This document shows, in pieces, positions 6,663 through 17,079 of a stretch of DNA of 64,000 nt. Every line of letters starts with the position of its first letter. Within the stretch, counting starts at the first letter, position 1. Source of the stretch: CAWDAQ01 sp963800325 (lineage in GTDB: Bacteria; Actinomycetota; Actinomycetes; Actinomycetales; Dermatophilaceae); assembly GCA_963800325.1 (NCBI GenBank), contig CAWDAQ010000005.1:1054001-1118000 (forward strand), written 5' to 3'. The notes beneath the pieces were generated by a model. The model searched no databases. It was not told the DNA's origin and saw only the letters and a list, made by a program, of their open reading frames with translations. Position numbers and translations under genes: made by a program.

Positions 6663-7685
6663 ATGCGACTCCCCGCCCCGCAGGTCCCCGACCCCGCCGA
6701 CGCCCCGCCGCTGCGCTGGGGGGTCCTCGGACCCGGCGGGATCGCCGCCGCGTTCACCGACAGCCTCGCGGGGACCCGGCAGGTGGTCGCCGCCGTCGGC
6801 TCCCGCAGCCCGGAGCGGGCCCGGGCGTTCGCCGAGCGGTTCGACGTCCCGCGGGTGCACGCCTCCTACGAGGACCTCGTGGCCGACGAGTCCGTCGACG
6901 TCGTCTACGTCGCCTCGCCCCACTCGGCCCACCGCGACCACGCCCTGCTCGCCGTGTCCGCCGGCAAGCACGTGCTCGTCGAGAAGGCCTTCACCCGCAA
7001 CGCGGCCGAGGCCGAGCAGGTGCTCGGAGCCGCCCGGGAGGCGGGCGTGTTCGCGATGGAGGCGATGTGGTCCCGGTTCCTGCCGCACTACGACGTCGTC
7101 CGCCGAGCGGTCTCCGAGGGACTGCTCGGCCGGGTGCGGACCGTCATCGCCGACCACGGCCAGCGCCTCTACCCGGGGGGCCCGCGGCGGCTGTCCGACC
7201 CCGCGCTCGCCGGGGGTGCGCTGCTCGACCTCGGGGTGTACCCGGTCTCCTTCGCGGCGATGCTCCTGCCACCGATGTCGGTCACCGCGAGCGGCCGGCT
7301 GACCGACCTCGGGGTCGACGCCCACGTCTCGGTGCTCGGGACCGCCGACGACGGCGCGCACGCCGTGCTGACGGCGACCATGGAGGCGACGACCCCGACG
7401 ACCGCGTCGGTGAGCGGGACCGAGGCCAGGCTCGAGGTCGACGGGGACTTCTACTCCCCCAACCGGGTCCGGCTCGTGGGCGGGGACGGCACCGTCCACG
7501 ACGTCCTCGAGGTCGACCCCACCGAGCGGCACCGCGGACTGCGCCACGAGGCCGGGGAGGTCGCGCGCCGCGTCGCCGAGGGCGCCACCGAGTCGCCGGT
7601 GATGCCGTGGGCCGAGACGCTGGGCGTCATGCGCCTCATGGACGAGGTGCGCCGCCAGGTCGGGGTGGTCTACCCCGGCGAGTGA
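6663..7685 (+). CDS. Gfo/Idh/MocA-family oxidoreductase
   Basis: NAD(P)-dependent dehydrogenase or reductase of a sugar or related polyol. The 340-residue protein has an N-terminal Rossmann fold with GPGGIA at about 23-28, the strand VDVVYVASPHSAHRDHAL (about 78-95), and the family Glu-Lys pair in HVLVEKAF at about 103-110; the usual Pro after Lys is Ala. The C-terminal GFO_IDH_MocA alpha/beta domain includes GGALLDLGVYPV. Several cytoplasmic sugar dehydrogenases and inositol dehydrogenases share this architecture, and no neighbour narrows the substrate. The predicted mRNA is leaderless. Confidence 0.85.
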   Translation: MRLPAPQVPDPADAPPLRWGVLGPGGIAAAFTDSLAGTRQVVAAVGSRSPERARAFAERFDVPRVHASYEDLVADESVDVVYVASPHSAHRDHALLAVSAGKHVLVEKAFTRNAAEAEQVLGAAREAGVFAMEAMWSRFLPHYDVVRRAVSEGLLGRVRTVIADHGQRLYPGGPRRLSDPALAGGALLDLGVYPVSFAAMLLPPMSVTASGRLTDLGVDAHVSVLGTADDGAHAVLTATMEATTPTTASVSGTEARLEVDGDFYSPNRVRLVGGDGTVHDVLEVDPTERHRGLRHEAGEVARRVAEGATESPVMPWAETLGVMRLMDEVRRQVGVVYPGE

Positions 7686-7699
7686 CCGGGTCCGGGGGC

Positions 7700-8062
7700 T
7701 CACACCAGCGGCAGGTGCGCGGAGACGTCGGCCCGCTGCCCGCTCACCGACAGCGCCCCGTCCTGCCACGCCCGGTCCCACGTCGTCCTCCCGGTCGCGA
7801 GCGCGAGCCACGTCGCGGCGTCGGTCTCCACGACGTTGGGCGGGGTGCCGCGGGTGTGCCGCGGCCCGGCGACGCACTGCACGGCGCCGAAGGGCGGGAC
7901 CCGCACCTCGACGGTGTGACCGGGTGCCCGGGCGCCGAGCTCCTCGAGCAGGTAGCGGACCGCGGTCGCGAGGTCGGCCCGGGGGGTGTCCCCACCCGCC
8001 CGCGTCCACGCCTCGACGGCGGCGCGGCCGGCCTCGGCGGGGACGCGGCGACGGGGCGGCAT
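7700..8062 (-). CDS. sterol carrier (SCP2-like) family protein
   Basis: The 120-residue product resembles the actinobacterial sterol carrier family: an N-terminal helical segment with AAVEAWTRAGGDTPRADLATAVRYLLEEL, then VEVRVPPFGAVQCVAG and a VVETDAATWLALATGRTTWDRAWQDGALSVSG region typical of SCP2-like folds, which bind lipids or other hydrophobic ligands. No catalytic motif is present. ATG 8062 was chosen over an in-frame start at 8104 because the longer form would overlap the divergent alcohol dehydrogenase and its promoter. A CAGGAT sequence lies seven bases upstream of ATG 8062, a possible -10 box. The ligand is unknown. Confidence 0.7.
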   Translation of the reverse strand: MPPRRRVPAEAGRAAVEAWTRAGGDTPRADLATAVRYLLEELGARAPGHTVEVRVPPFGAVQCVAGPRHTRGTPPNVVETDAATWLALATGRTTWDRAWQDGALSVSGQRADVSAHLPLV

Positions 8063-8082
8063 GCCACGGATCCTGCCAAACG

Positions 8083-8088
8083 TAGGCT
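8083..8088 (+). promoter_or_regulatory. -10 box TAGGCT, leaderless promoter of alcohol dehydrogenase
   Basis: TAGGCT ends six bases before ATG 8095. Confidence 0.5.
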
Positions 8089-8094
8089 GGCCCC

Positions 8095-9141
8095 ATGAAG
8101 GCAACCCTGATCCACGGCACCGGAGACGTCCGCCTCGAGGACGTGCCGGACCCGTCCGTGCAGAAGCCCCACGACGCCCTCGTCCGGGTGACCGCCTCCT
8201 GCGTCTGCGGGTCGGACCTGTGGCCCTACCGTGGCGAGAACCCGGTCGAGGCTCCCCGGAGGATCGGCCACGAGTTCGTCGGCGTCGTCGAGGACATCGG
8301 CTCCGAGGTGTCCACGCTGTCGGTCGGCGACTTCGTCATCGCCCCGTTCCTCTACTCCGACAACACGTGTCCCCACTGCCGCGCCGGCGTCCAGAGCGCC
8401 TGCGCCCGGGGCGGCGGGTTCGGCTTCGACGACGCCGACGGGCTGCTCGTCGACGGCGGCCAGGGCGAGTACGTCCGGGTGCCGATGGCCGACGGGACGC
8501 TGGTCGCCACCCCGGAGCAGCCGGACGAGGCGATGGTGCCCTCGCTGCTCACCCTCAGCGACGTCATGGGAACCGGCTGGCACGCCGCCCGGTCCGCCGG
8601 GGTCGCGCCCGGGCAGACGGTCGTCGTCGTCGGCGACGGCGCGGTCGGGCTGTGCGGCGTCCTCGCCGCGAGCCGGATGGGCGCCGAGCGGGTCGTCGTC
8701 ATGTCGCGGCACGCGCCGCGCCAGGCCATCGCCCGCGACTTCGGCGCCACCGACGTCGTCGAGACCCGCGGCGAGGAGGGCGAGGCCGAGGTCGTGGAGC
8801 TCACCCGGGGGATCGGCGCCGACGCGGTGCTCGAGTGCGTCGGGACCGCCCAGTCGATGGCCACCGCGTTCGCGGTCGCCCGGCCCGGCGCCGACGTCGG
8901 CTTCGTCGGGGTCCCGCACGGCGCCGAGGCCCCGCTGCGGACGATGTTCTCCCGCAACGTCGGCCTCCGCGGGGGCGTCGCACCCGCCCGGGAGTACCTG
9001 CCCGCGCTCCGGGACGACGTGCTCGCCGGGGAGATCGACCCGGGCCGGGTGTTCGACCTCACCCTCCCCCTCGCCGACGTCGCGGAGGGGTACGCGGCGA
9101 TGGACGAGCGCCGGGCCGTGAAGACCCTGATGCGGCCGTGA
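8095..9141 (+). CDS. zinc-dependent medium-chain alcohol dehydrogenase
   Basis: MDR-superfamily NAD(P)-dependent dehydrogenase of 348 residues. The catalytic zinc ligands are visible as Cys38 (in SCVCGSD) and the GHE triad at 58-60. A structural-zinc-like loop NTCPHCRAGVQSAC has cysteines at 92, 95 and 103, one fewer than the classical four. The Rossmann motif VVVVGDGAVG is at about 176-185. The substrate is not predictable. The stop overlaps the GTG start of the next gene (GTGA), so this gene and the two that follow probably form one translationally coupled transcript. Confidence 0.88.
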   Translation: MKATLIHGTGDVRLEDVPDPSVQKPHDALVRVTASCVCGSDLWPYRGENPVEAPRRIGHEFVGVVEDIGSEVSTLSVGDFVIAPFLYSDNTCPHCRAGVQSACARGGGFGFDDADGLLVDGGQGEYVRVPMADGTLVATPEQPDEAMVPSLLTLSDVMGTGWHAARSAGVAPGQTVVVVGDGAVGLCGVLAASRMGAERVVVMSRHAPRQAIARDFGATDVVETRGEEGEAEVVELTRGIGADAVLECVGTAQSMATAFAVARPGADVGFVGVPHGAEAPLRTMFSRNVGLRGGVAPAREYLPALRDDVLAGEIDPGRVFDLTLPLADVAEGYAAMDERRAVKTLMRP

Positions 9142-9566
9142 CCCCCGAGGACGCCCCCGGCGACCCGGGCGGTCCCGGCGCCACCGGACCGGAGGTCGTC
9201 GAGCTCGTCGGGGTGTACCACGCCGACGGCGGGATCGTCGGGGAGCTGCGCTACGCCGCAGGCCGGCTGCTGGGCCGGACCCACTGCGCGCTCTGCGACG
9301 TCACCCACTCCGGGGTGCGCCGGCGGCCGGAGTGGGACCGCATGGCGGCCGGCCTGCCGGTGCCGGTCCGGCTCGTCCACCTCAACGAGCGGGACGCCCG
9401 GGAGCGGGTGGCGAGCCCGCTGACCCCGTGCGTGCTCGCCCGGACCGGGGACGGGCTGGTCGAGGTCCTCGGCCCGGACGACCTCGACGGACTCGGCGGG
9501 TCGGTCGAGGCGTTCGCCGACGCCCTCGGCCCCGCGCTCACCGCCCGGGGGCTCGTGCTGCCGTGA
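9138..9566 (+). CDS. conserved-looking protein of unknown function (142 aa)
   Basis: I cannot assign a family. The 142-residue product has a central segment GELRYAAGRLLGRTHCALCDVTHSGVRRRPEW (about 36-67) that contains a CxxC pair, a Cys in LTPCVLAR and two Arg clusters, which suggests a metal- or nucleotide-binding fold, but that is only an impression. There are no membrane segments or signal peptide. The GTG start overlaps the alcohol dehydrogenase stop and its own stop overlaps the next GTG, so it is coupled on both sides. Tight coupling and normal codon bias support it as real. Confidence 0.7.
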   Translation: MTPEDAPGDPGGPGATGPEVVELVGVYHADGGIVGELRYAAGRLLGRTHCALCDVTHSGVRRRPEWDRMAAGLPVPVRLVHLNERDARERVASPLTPCVLARTGDGLVEVLGPDDLDGLGGSVEAFADALGPALTARGLVLP

Positions 9567-10387
9567 GCGGGGAGAGCGCCGGCCCGGAGCGCGGCCCGGA
9601 GTTCGTCCCGGACGACCGCGGCGGGGTCACCGTCGTCGTGGACGGGCACCCGCAGTCCCACGTCTGCCCGGGCGACCCGGGCCTGCTCGTGTTCGAGTAC
9701 GTCGCCCACATGGCCGCGGCGGTCGACACCCTCCGCCCGGGACGGCTCGCGGTGACCCACGTCGGCGGCGCGGGCCTCACCCTCGCCCGCTACGTCCACC
9801 ACAGCCGACCCGGGTCGCCGCAGGTGGTCCTCGAGCCGGACGCCGCGCTGACCGAGGCGGTCCGCCGCGAGCTGCCGCTCCCCCGCGGCCACCGGGTCCG
9901 GGTCCGTCCGGCCCCCGGCCGGGAGGGGATGGCCGCCCTGCGGGACGGGAGCGCCGACGTCGTCGTCCTCGACGCCTACGCCGGCGGGCAGGTCCCGCCG
10001 GAGCTGACCACGACCGAGTTCCTCCGCGACGTCGCCCGGGTCCTGGCTCCGGACGGGGTGCTGTTGGCCAACGTCGCCGACGAGCCGGGGCTGCGCTTCG
10101 TCGCCCGCGTCGCCGCCGGGGCCCGGGCGGCACTCGGGCACGTCGTGCTCGTCGCCACCCACGACGTCCTGCGGGGCAAGCGGTTCGGCAACGCCGTCCT
10201 CCTCGCCTCCCGGGAGCGGCCCGACGAGGGCGCGCTGCGGCGCCGGGTCGCCCGCGAGCCGTTCCCCACGTCCGTCCTCGGCGAGGTGGACACCACCCGC
10301 CGGCTCGCCGGGGGTCGCCCGCTGACCGACGCCGATCCGTCCCGCTCCCCCGCCCCGCCGGACCCCGGCCGCTGGCGGGTGCGCTGA
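9563..10387 (+). CDS. spermidine synthase-like Rossmann methyltransferase-fold protein
   Basis: The 274-residue product has a class I methyltransferase/spermidine synthase fold. LAVTHVGGAGLTLARYV (about 53-69) corresponds to the cofactor loop, VVLEPDAALTEAVRRELPLP to the acidic end of strand 2, and ADVVVLDAYAGGQVPPELTTTEFLRDVARVLAPDGVLLANVAD to the motif that carries the catalytic Asp in spermidine synthases. No transmembrane part is attached, unlike the fused transporter-type proteins. In actinobacteria such proteins are usually annotated as spermidine synthase without proof of polyamine activity. It is the third gene of a coupled unit and converges on purL. Substrate unknown. Confidence 0.75.
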   Translation: MSGESAGPERGPEFVPDDRGGVTVVVDGHPQSHVCPGDPGLLVFEYVAHMAAAVDTLRPGRLAVTHVGGAGLTLARYVHHSRPGSPQVVLEPDAALTEAVRRELPLPRGHRVRVRPAPGREGMAALRDGSADVVVLDAYAGGQVPPELTTTEFLRDVARVLAPDGVLLANVADEPGLRFVARVAAGARAALGHVVLVATHDVLRGKRFGNAVLLASRERPDEGALRRRVAREPFPTSVLGEVDTTRRLAGGRPLTDADPSRSPAPPDPGRWRVR

Positions 10388-10448
10388 CCCGCGCCGCCAC
10401 CGCCCGGTGGCGGGTCAGTCGGGCGTCTCCCTGGCCGGGCAGCCCCGT

Positions 10449-10524
10449 CGCACTTCGTGCCCGTCCGACCGCGCAAACCCGGCGAACTGCCCGCACCTTC
10501 GCGGCCGAACGGGCACGAAGTGCG
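10449..10524. repeat. long inverted repeat between convergent genes
   Basis: Exact 16-base arms CGCACTTCGTGCCCGT (10449-10464) and ACGGGCACGAAGTGCG (10509-10524) enclose 44 bases whose outer part also pairs imperfectly. The arms themselves contain the small palindrome GCACTTCGTGC. It lies between the stops of the methyltransferase-like gene and purL, so a bidirectional terminator is the simplest reading. Confidence 0.6.
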
Positions 10525-10538
10525 GATACGGTTCCCGG

Positions 10539-12856
<2,318 letters not shown>

Positions 12857-12860
<4 letters not shown>

Positions 12861-13552
12861 GCCGGCACCCCCTGCCCCGGAACGTGGTCGAGCAGGGAGG
12901 TGAAGAACGGGAGGCCGTCGAGGCTGGGGCCGAACCCCTCCTCCACGCAGTGCTCGGGGTGGGGCATGAGGCCGACGACGTTCCCGGCGGCGTTGCAGAC
13001 GCCGGCGATCTCGCGGGCCGAGCCGTTGGGACCGCGCCCGCCCTCGGGGACGACGTAGCGGAACACCACCCGGCCCTCGCCCTCGAGCTCGTCGAGGGTC
13101 CGCTCGTCGGCGACGTAGGCGCCCTCGCCGTTCTTCAGCACGATCGTGACCTCCTCGCCGCGGGTGAAGTCGCGCGTGAACGGGGTCGCGGCGTTCTCGA
13201 CCCGCAGCCGCTGGTCGACGCAGCCGAACGTGCGGTGGTGGTTGCGCACGAGGGCCCCGGGCAGCAGGTGGCTCTCGCAGAGCACCTGGAAGCCGTTGCA
13301 GATGCCGAGCACCGGCATCCCGTCCCGGGCGGCCGGGACGAGCACGTCCATGACGGGCGCGAACCGGGCGATGGCGCCGCAGCGCAGGTAGTCGCCGTAG
13401 GAGAACCCACCGGGGACGACGACGGCGTCGACGCCGTGCAGGTCGGCGTCCTTGTGCCACAGCGGCACCGCCTCGGCGCCGACGGCCCGGACCGCGCGGG
13501 CGGCGTCGCGGTCGTCGAGGGACCCGGGGAAGGTGACGACCCCGACCCTCAC
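12857..13552 (-). CDS. purQ: phosphoribosylformylglycinamidine synthase subunit I (glutaminase)
   Basis: Class I glutamine amidotransferase that delivers ammonia to PurL. In the 231-residue protein the nucleophile Cys85 lies in VLGICNGFQVL and the His/Glu pair is His198-Glu200 in LMPHPEH. The N-terminal MRVGVVTFPGS is typical. The gene starts at GTG/ATG-type position 13552 overlapping the purS stop by four bases and its stop overlaps purL, so PurS, PurQ and PurL should be made in stoichiometric balance from one mRNA. Confidence 0.95.
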
Positions 13553-13815
13553 GAGGCCCCTCCGGTGTCCTCGCTCGCTCGGACTGACACGACGTCCTCG
13601 ATGACGGGGTTGGCCAGCAGCGTCTCGGCGGCCGAGCGGGCGGCCGCGAGCGCCTCCTCGGTCACCTCCCCGTCGACGGTGAGCACGAACCGCTTGCCCT
13701 GCCGGACGTCGGTGAACTGGTCGAAGCCGAGCCGGGGCAGCGCTCCGGCGACGGCCTGGCCCTGCGGGTCGAGGATCTCTGGCTTCAGCATGACGTCAAC
13801 GACGACGTGGCCCAT
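13549..13815 (-). CDS. purS: phosphoribosylformylglycinamidine synthase subunit PurS
   Basis: Small 88-residue subunit that bridges PurQ and PurL. It opens with VVVDVMLKPEILDPQGQAV, the hallmark of PurS, followed by FDQFTDVRQGKRFVLTV. An AGGAGG ribosome-binding site (complement at 13823-13828) is seven to eight bases from ATG 13815, one of the clearest in the window. It is the first gene of the purSQL operon. Its 5' leader runs through a 13-bp tandem repeat. Confidence 0.95.
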   Translation of the reverse strand: MGHVVVDVMLKPEILDPQGQAVAGALPRLGFDQFTDVRQGKRFVLTVDGEVTEEALAAARSAAETLLANPVIEDVVSVRASEDTGGAS

Positions 13816-13827
13816 TCGGGGCCCTCC

Positions 13828-13901
13828 TGGTGGGACGAGCTGGCGGGACGAGCTGGTGGGACGGGCTGGTGGGACGGGCTGGCGTGAGCTGGTGGACGGG
13901 C
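13828..13901. repeat. 13-bp tandem repeat in the purS leader
   Basis: Four adjacent copies of TGGTGGGACGRGC-like units fill 13828-13879, followed by two decayed copies up to about 13901. On the minus strand the repeat lies between the probable purS -10 box (13915-13920) and the ribosome-binding site, so it would be transcribed as leader RNA. A second pair of 17-base direct repeats (CTCCCGTCCCCGTCGCG at 13952-13968 and 13975-13991) lies further upstream. Confidence 0.7.
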
Positions 13902-13914
13902 GAGGGTCGGGCCC

Positions 13915-13920
13915 AGCGTA
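13915..13920 (-). promoter_or_regulatory. possible -10 box TACGCT of the purSQL operon
   Basis: TACGCT on the minus strand would give a leader of about 90 bases containing the tandem repeat. No clear -35 box was identified. Confidence 0.35.
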
Positions 13921-14042
13921 TCGACGTCCGCCGCGGGGCCCCGTCTCGGTCCTCCCGTCCCCGTCGCGCCGGTGCTCCCGTCCCCGTCGCGTCGGTCGTC
14001 GCGTCGGTCCCCGGGTCCGCCGCCGCGCCGGGGGCCGGGGCG

Positions 14043-14942
14043 TCAGAACGAGGCGCCGGTGAGCCGCTCGTAGGCCTCGACGTAGCGGGCGCGGGTCTGG
14101 GCGACGACGTCGTCGGGCAGCCGGGGCGGCGGGTCCTGGCCCGTGCGGTCCCACCCGCTCGCCGGGGAGGTGAGCCAGTCCCGGACGTACTGCTTGTCGT
14201 ACGACGGCTGCGGGTGGCCCGGTTCCCACGCGTCGGCGGGCCAGAACCGCGACGAGTCCGGGGTGAGCACCTCGTCGGCGAGGACGAGGGACCCGTCCTC
14301 GTCGAGGCCGAACTCGACCTTGGTGTCGGCGAGGAGGATCCCGCGGTCGGCGGCGAGCTCGTTGCCGCGGGCGAGGATCGCGACCGTGAGGTCCCGCAGC
14401 CGGGCGGCGAGGTCGGCCCCGACCGCGTCCTCGACCTCGACGAGGCTCATCGGCTCGTCGTGGGCTCCCGCGGGCGCCTTGGTCGAGGGCGTGAACACCG
14501 GCTCGGGGAGCCGGGAGCCGTCGACGAGGCCCTCCGGCAGCGCGACCCCGCTGACCGACCGCGTCGCCTCGTACTCGCGCAGCCCGCCGCCGGTGAGGTA
14601 GGCGCGGGCGACGCACTCGACCGGGAGCATCCGCAGCCGCCGCACCCGGACCGCCCGCCCCGCGACGACGTCCGGGACGTCGGTGCCGAGCACGTGGTTG
14701 GGGACGAGGTCGGCGAGCCGCTCGAACCACCACAGCGACATCCGGGTGAGCACCTCGCCCTTGTCGGGAATCGGCGGCTCGAGCAAGGCGTCGTAGGCCG
14801 AGATCCGGTCGGAGGCGAGCAGCAGCAGCTCGTCCTCGCGCGGTGTGCCGTCCGCGGCGAGCGGGGCGTAGAGGTCGCGGACCTTGCCGGAGTAGAGGTG
14901 GGCGTACCCGGGCAGGTCGAGGGCACTCGAGGGGCTCGGCAT
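14043..14942 (-). CDS. purC: phosphoribosylaminoimidazole-succinocarboxamide synthase (SAICAR synthetase)
   Basis: Adds aspartate to CAIR in purine synthesis, using ATP. The 299-residue protein shows the family motifs HLYSGKVRDLY near the N-terminus, LLLASDRISAYDALL, PVECVARAYLTGGGLREY, ADTKVEFGLDEDGSLVLADEVLTPDSSRFW and SYDKQYVRDWL. It belongs to the longer yeast-type form. It precedes purS by about 230 bases that hold repeats, so it may be transcribed separately from purSQL or with a long spacer. An AAGACT sequence six bases before ATG 14942 could be a leaderless -10 box. Confidence 0.95.
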   Translation of the reverse strand: MPSPSSALDLPGYAHLYSGKVRDLYAPLAADGTPREDELLLLASDRISAYDALLEPPIPDKGEVLTRMSLWWFERLADLVPNHVLGTDVPDVVAGRAVRVRRLRMLPVECVARAYLTGGGLREYEATRSVSGVALPEGLVDGSRLPEPVFTPSTKAPAGAHDEPMSLVEVEDAVGADLAARLRDLTVAILARGNELAADRGILLADTKVEFGLDEDGSLVLADEVLTPDSSRFWPADAWEPGHPQPSYDKQYVRDWLTSPASGWDRTGQDPPPRLPDDVVAQTRARYVEAYERLTGASF

Positions 14943-15043
14943 GCGGCCAGTCTTCCAGTGCCGGCGACAGAACCCGCCCGGCGTACCGCCCCGAGTGCCG
15001 ACCGAAGTCCGGACCGAGGTCCCGAGTGCGGCGCCGACCGGGC

Positions 15044-15499
15044 TCAGGGGCCCTCGCGGGCCGCGGGCGGCAGCCGCCTGGCCCCGGGTCCCTCGGCGGC
15101 GAGCTCGTCCCCGGGGTTGAAGACCGGGCAGGAGCCGGTCGAGAGGCACCCGCAGCCGATGCAGCCCTCCAGCCCGTCTCGCAGCCGGGTCAGGGCCTCG
15201 ATCCTGGCGTCGAGGTCGGCCCGCCACGCGGCAGACAGCTCGGCCCAGTCCGCGCGCCCGGGGGCCCGGTCGACCGGGAGGTGCGCGAGCGCGTCCCGGA
15301 CCTCGCCGAGGCTGAGCCCGAGCCGCTGCGCGGCCCGCACGACCGCGACCCGGCGCAGGACGTGCCGCGGGAAGCGACGTTGGTTGCCGCCGGTGCGCTC
15401 GGCCCGGATCAGGCCCCGGTCCTCGTAGAAGCGCAGCGTCGCCACCGACACCCCGGCGCGCCGCGCGGCCTCCCCGATCGACAGCGTCTCCGTGGCCAC
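15044..15499 (-). CDS. soxR: redox-sensitive transcriptional activator SoxR
   Basis: MerR-family regulator of 151 residues with a [2Fe-2S] cluster. The N-terminal winged-helix HTH (about 5-70: LSIGEAARRAGVSVATLRFYEDRGLI) is followed by a dimerisation helix and the cluster motif CIGCGCLSTGSC with cysteines at 113, 116, 118 and 124. Oxidation of the cluster by redox-cycling compounds activates transcription from promoters with an overlong spacer. In actinomycetes SoxR usually responds to redox-active small molecules and controls exporters and reductases rather than superoxide dismutase. It is divergent from an MFS exporter whose promoter carries the sox box. Confidence 0.95.
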   Translation of the reverse strand: MATETLSIGEAARRAGVSVATLRFYEDRGLIRAERTGGNQRRFPRHVLRRVAVVRAAQRLGLSLGEVRDALAHLPVDRAPGRADWAELSAAWRADLDARIEALTRLRDGLEGCIGCGCLSTGSCPVFNPGDELAAEGPGARRLPPAAREGP

Positions 15500-15533
15500 G
15501 GCACCGACCTCCCGACGATCTCTTCGCCTCCCC

Positions 15534-15564
15534 TTGACCTCAAGTTAACATGAGGTCTCATCAT
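15534..15564 (+). promoter_or_regulatory. SoxR-dependent promoter with sox box
   Basis: The sequence CCTCAAGTTAACATGAGG at 15538-15555 differs from the enterobacterial sox box by one base. It overlaps a -35 box TTGACC (15534-15539). A weak -10 box CATCAT at 15559-15564 gives the long 19-base spacer expected of MerR-type activation. It ends eight bases before GTG 15573, so the exporter mRNA is probably leaderless. Confidence 0.85.
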
Positions 15565-15572
15565 CGGCGATC

Positions 15573-17012
15573 GTGACGACTTCGACCTCGCCCGACGCGG
15601 CGACCACCCCGGACACGCCGTCGACCGACCCGCCCCGGTTGCTGAGCCGAGCCCACCTGCCCGTCGCCGGGGCGGCGGTCGGCCTCGTGACGCTCTCGGC
15701 GTTCGAGAACCGCGCCGTCGGAACCGTGCTCCCGACGGTGGCGCACGACCTCGGCGGCCTCGCCCTGTTCGGGGCGGCGAACGCGGCACCGCTCGTGGCG
15801 TTCGTCGTCTCGATCGCGGTCGCGGGAACGTGGGCGGACCACCGGGGGCCGATCCGCCCCCTGGGCGCCGGGCTGGCGACCTTCGCGCTGGCCCAGGCGT
15901 GCGCCGGCCTCGCGCCCTCGATGGCGGTGTTCGTCGGCGCGCGCCTGGTCTCCGGGGTCGCCGAGGGCCTGGTCGACATCGGGCTCAACGTCCTCGTGGC
16001 CCGCGCCCTGCCGGCGGCGCTGCGTCCCAAGGTCTTCGCGACCTTCGCCGCCGCGTGGGTCCTCCCCTCCGTGCTCGGACCGGGGGTCGCCGGTGGGATC
16101 GCCGAGCACGCCGGCTGGCGCTGGGTGTTCCTGCTCGCCGTGGCCCTGCTCGTGCCCTGCGTCGCGCTGCTCACCCCGACCGTGCTCGCGGTCCGCCGCA
16201 CACCGGTTCCGGGGACGCCGTGGAGCGACGCCGAGCGCCGACGCGTCCGGTGGGCCGCGCTGGCCGCACTCGCACTGGCCGCGGTCACCGCCGGCGGGGT
16301 GGGCGGCGGGTCCGCGGGCGGGCTGCGACCCGCGGGGCCGCTCCTGCTCGCCGCGGGGCTCGTCGTCCTCGCCGCCGCCGCGCGAGCCATGCTCCCGCCG
16401 GGGTCGCTGCGCGCCCGGCCCGGCATCCCGGCGCTCGTCGCGTTCCGCGCCCTGCTCGCCGTCTCCTTCGGGACCATGAGCGCCCACCTGCCGCTGATGC
16501 TCACCGAGCTGCGCGGGCTCGGCCCGCAGCTCGCGGGGGTCAGCCTGAGCATCGCCGGGGTGTTCTGGTCGGTCGGGTCGTGGCTGCAGAGTCCGGACGC
16601 GGTCCAGCGCCGGGTCCCCCCGGAGGTCCGGCTGCGGGTCGGGTTCGGCCTCATCGCCCTCGGGGCCGCCGGACCGGCGCTGCTCGCGCTCGACGAGGTC
16701 CCCCTCGCCGCCGGGCTCGCCGGGTGGGCGGTCTGCGGTGTCGGGATCGGGATGTCGAGTCCGACGGTCTCGACGCAGGTGCTCGCGCTCGCCCCACGGG
16801 ACGGGCAGGGCCGGGCGGTCTCCGCGACCGGGCTCGCGAACTCGATGGGGTCCACCGTGGGCCTCACCGTCGCCGGCGCCGCCGTGGCCGCCGCGGCCCC
16901 CGACCTGGGTCCGGGGCTCTTCGTCGGGATCATCCTCGGGAGCGCGGCGCTGGCCGTCCTCGGGGCGCTGCTGGCCCCCCGGGGGGCCGGGGGCGACACG
17001 CCGGTGGGATGA
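15573..17012 (+). CDS. MFS drug/metabolite exporter, SoxR target
   Basis: Major facilitator superfamily antiporter of 479 residues with about 14 hydrophobic segments. ENRAVGTVLPTVAHDLGG (about 46-63) resembles the DHA2-type motif TVLPTIA, motif A is GTWADHRGP (about 86-94), and GWRWVFLL is typical of motif C surroundings. Such transporters use the proton gradient to expel hydrophobic or redox-active compounds. GTG 15573 is placed directly after the SoxR-controlled promoter. The exported compound is unknown, but control by SoxR suggests phenazine-, quinone- or similar redox-cycling molecules. Confidence 0.88.
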   Translation: MTTSTSPDAATTPDTPSTDPPRLLSRAHLPVAGAAVGLVTLSAFENRAVGTVLPTVAHDLGGLALFGAANAAPLVAFVVSIAVAGTWADHRGPIRPLGAGLATFALAQACAGLAPSMAVFVGARLVSGVAEGLVDIGLNVLVARALPAALRPKVFATFAAAWVLPSVLGPGVAGGIAEHAGWRWVFLLAVALLVPCVALLTPTVLAVRRTPVPGTPWSDAERRRVRWAALAALALAAVTAGGVGGGSAGGLRPAGPLLLAAGLVVLAAAARAMLPPGSLRARPGIPALVAFRALLAVSFGTMSAHLPLMLTELRGLGPQLAGVSLSIAGVFWSVGSWLQSPDAVQRRVPPEVRLRVGFGLIALGAAGPALLALDEVPLAAGLAGWAVCGVGIGMSSPTVSTQVLALAPRDGQGRAVSATGLANSMGSTVGLTVAGAAVAAAAPDLGPGLFVGIILGSAALAVLGALLAPRGAGGDTPVG

Positions 17013-17079
17013 AACCCGGGGCCCGTCCTGTTGCCGCTGTCGTCCGACACTCCCCTCAACGAAAGCGAGCTGCGCGCAC

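Noticed and set aside
13828..13901. CRISPR-like reading of the 13-bp tandem repeat
   Set aside because: Units are directly adjacent with no spacers, so it is a simple tandem repeat.
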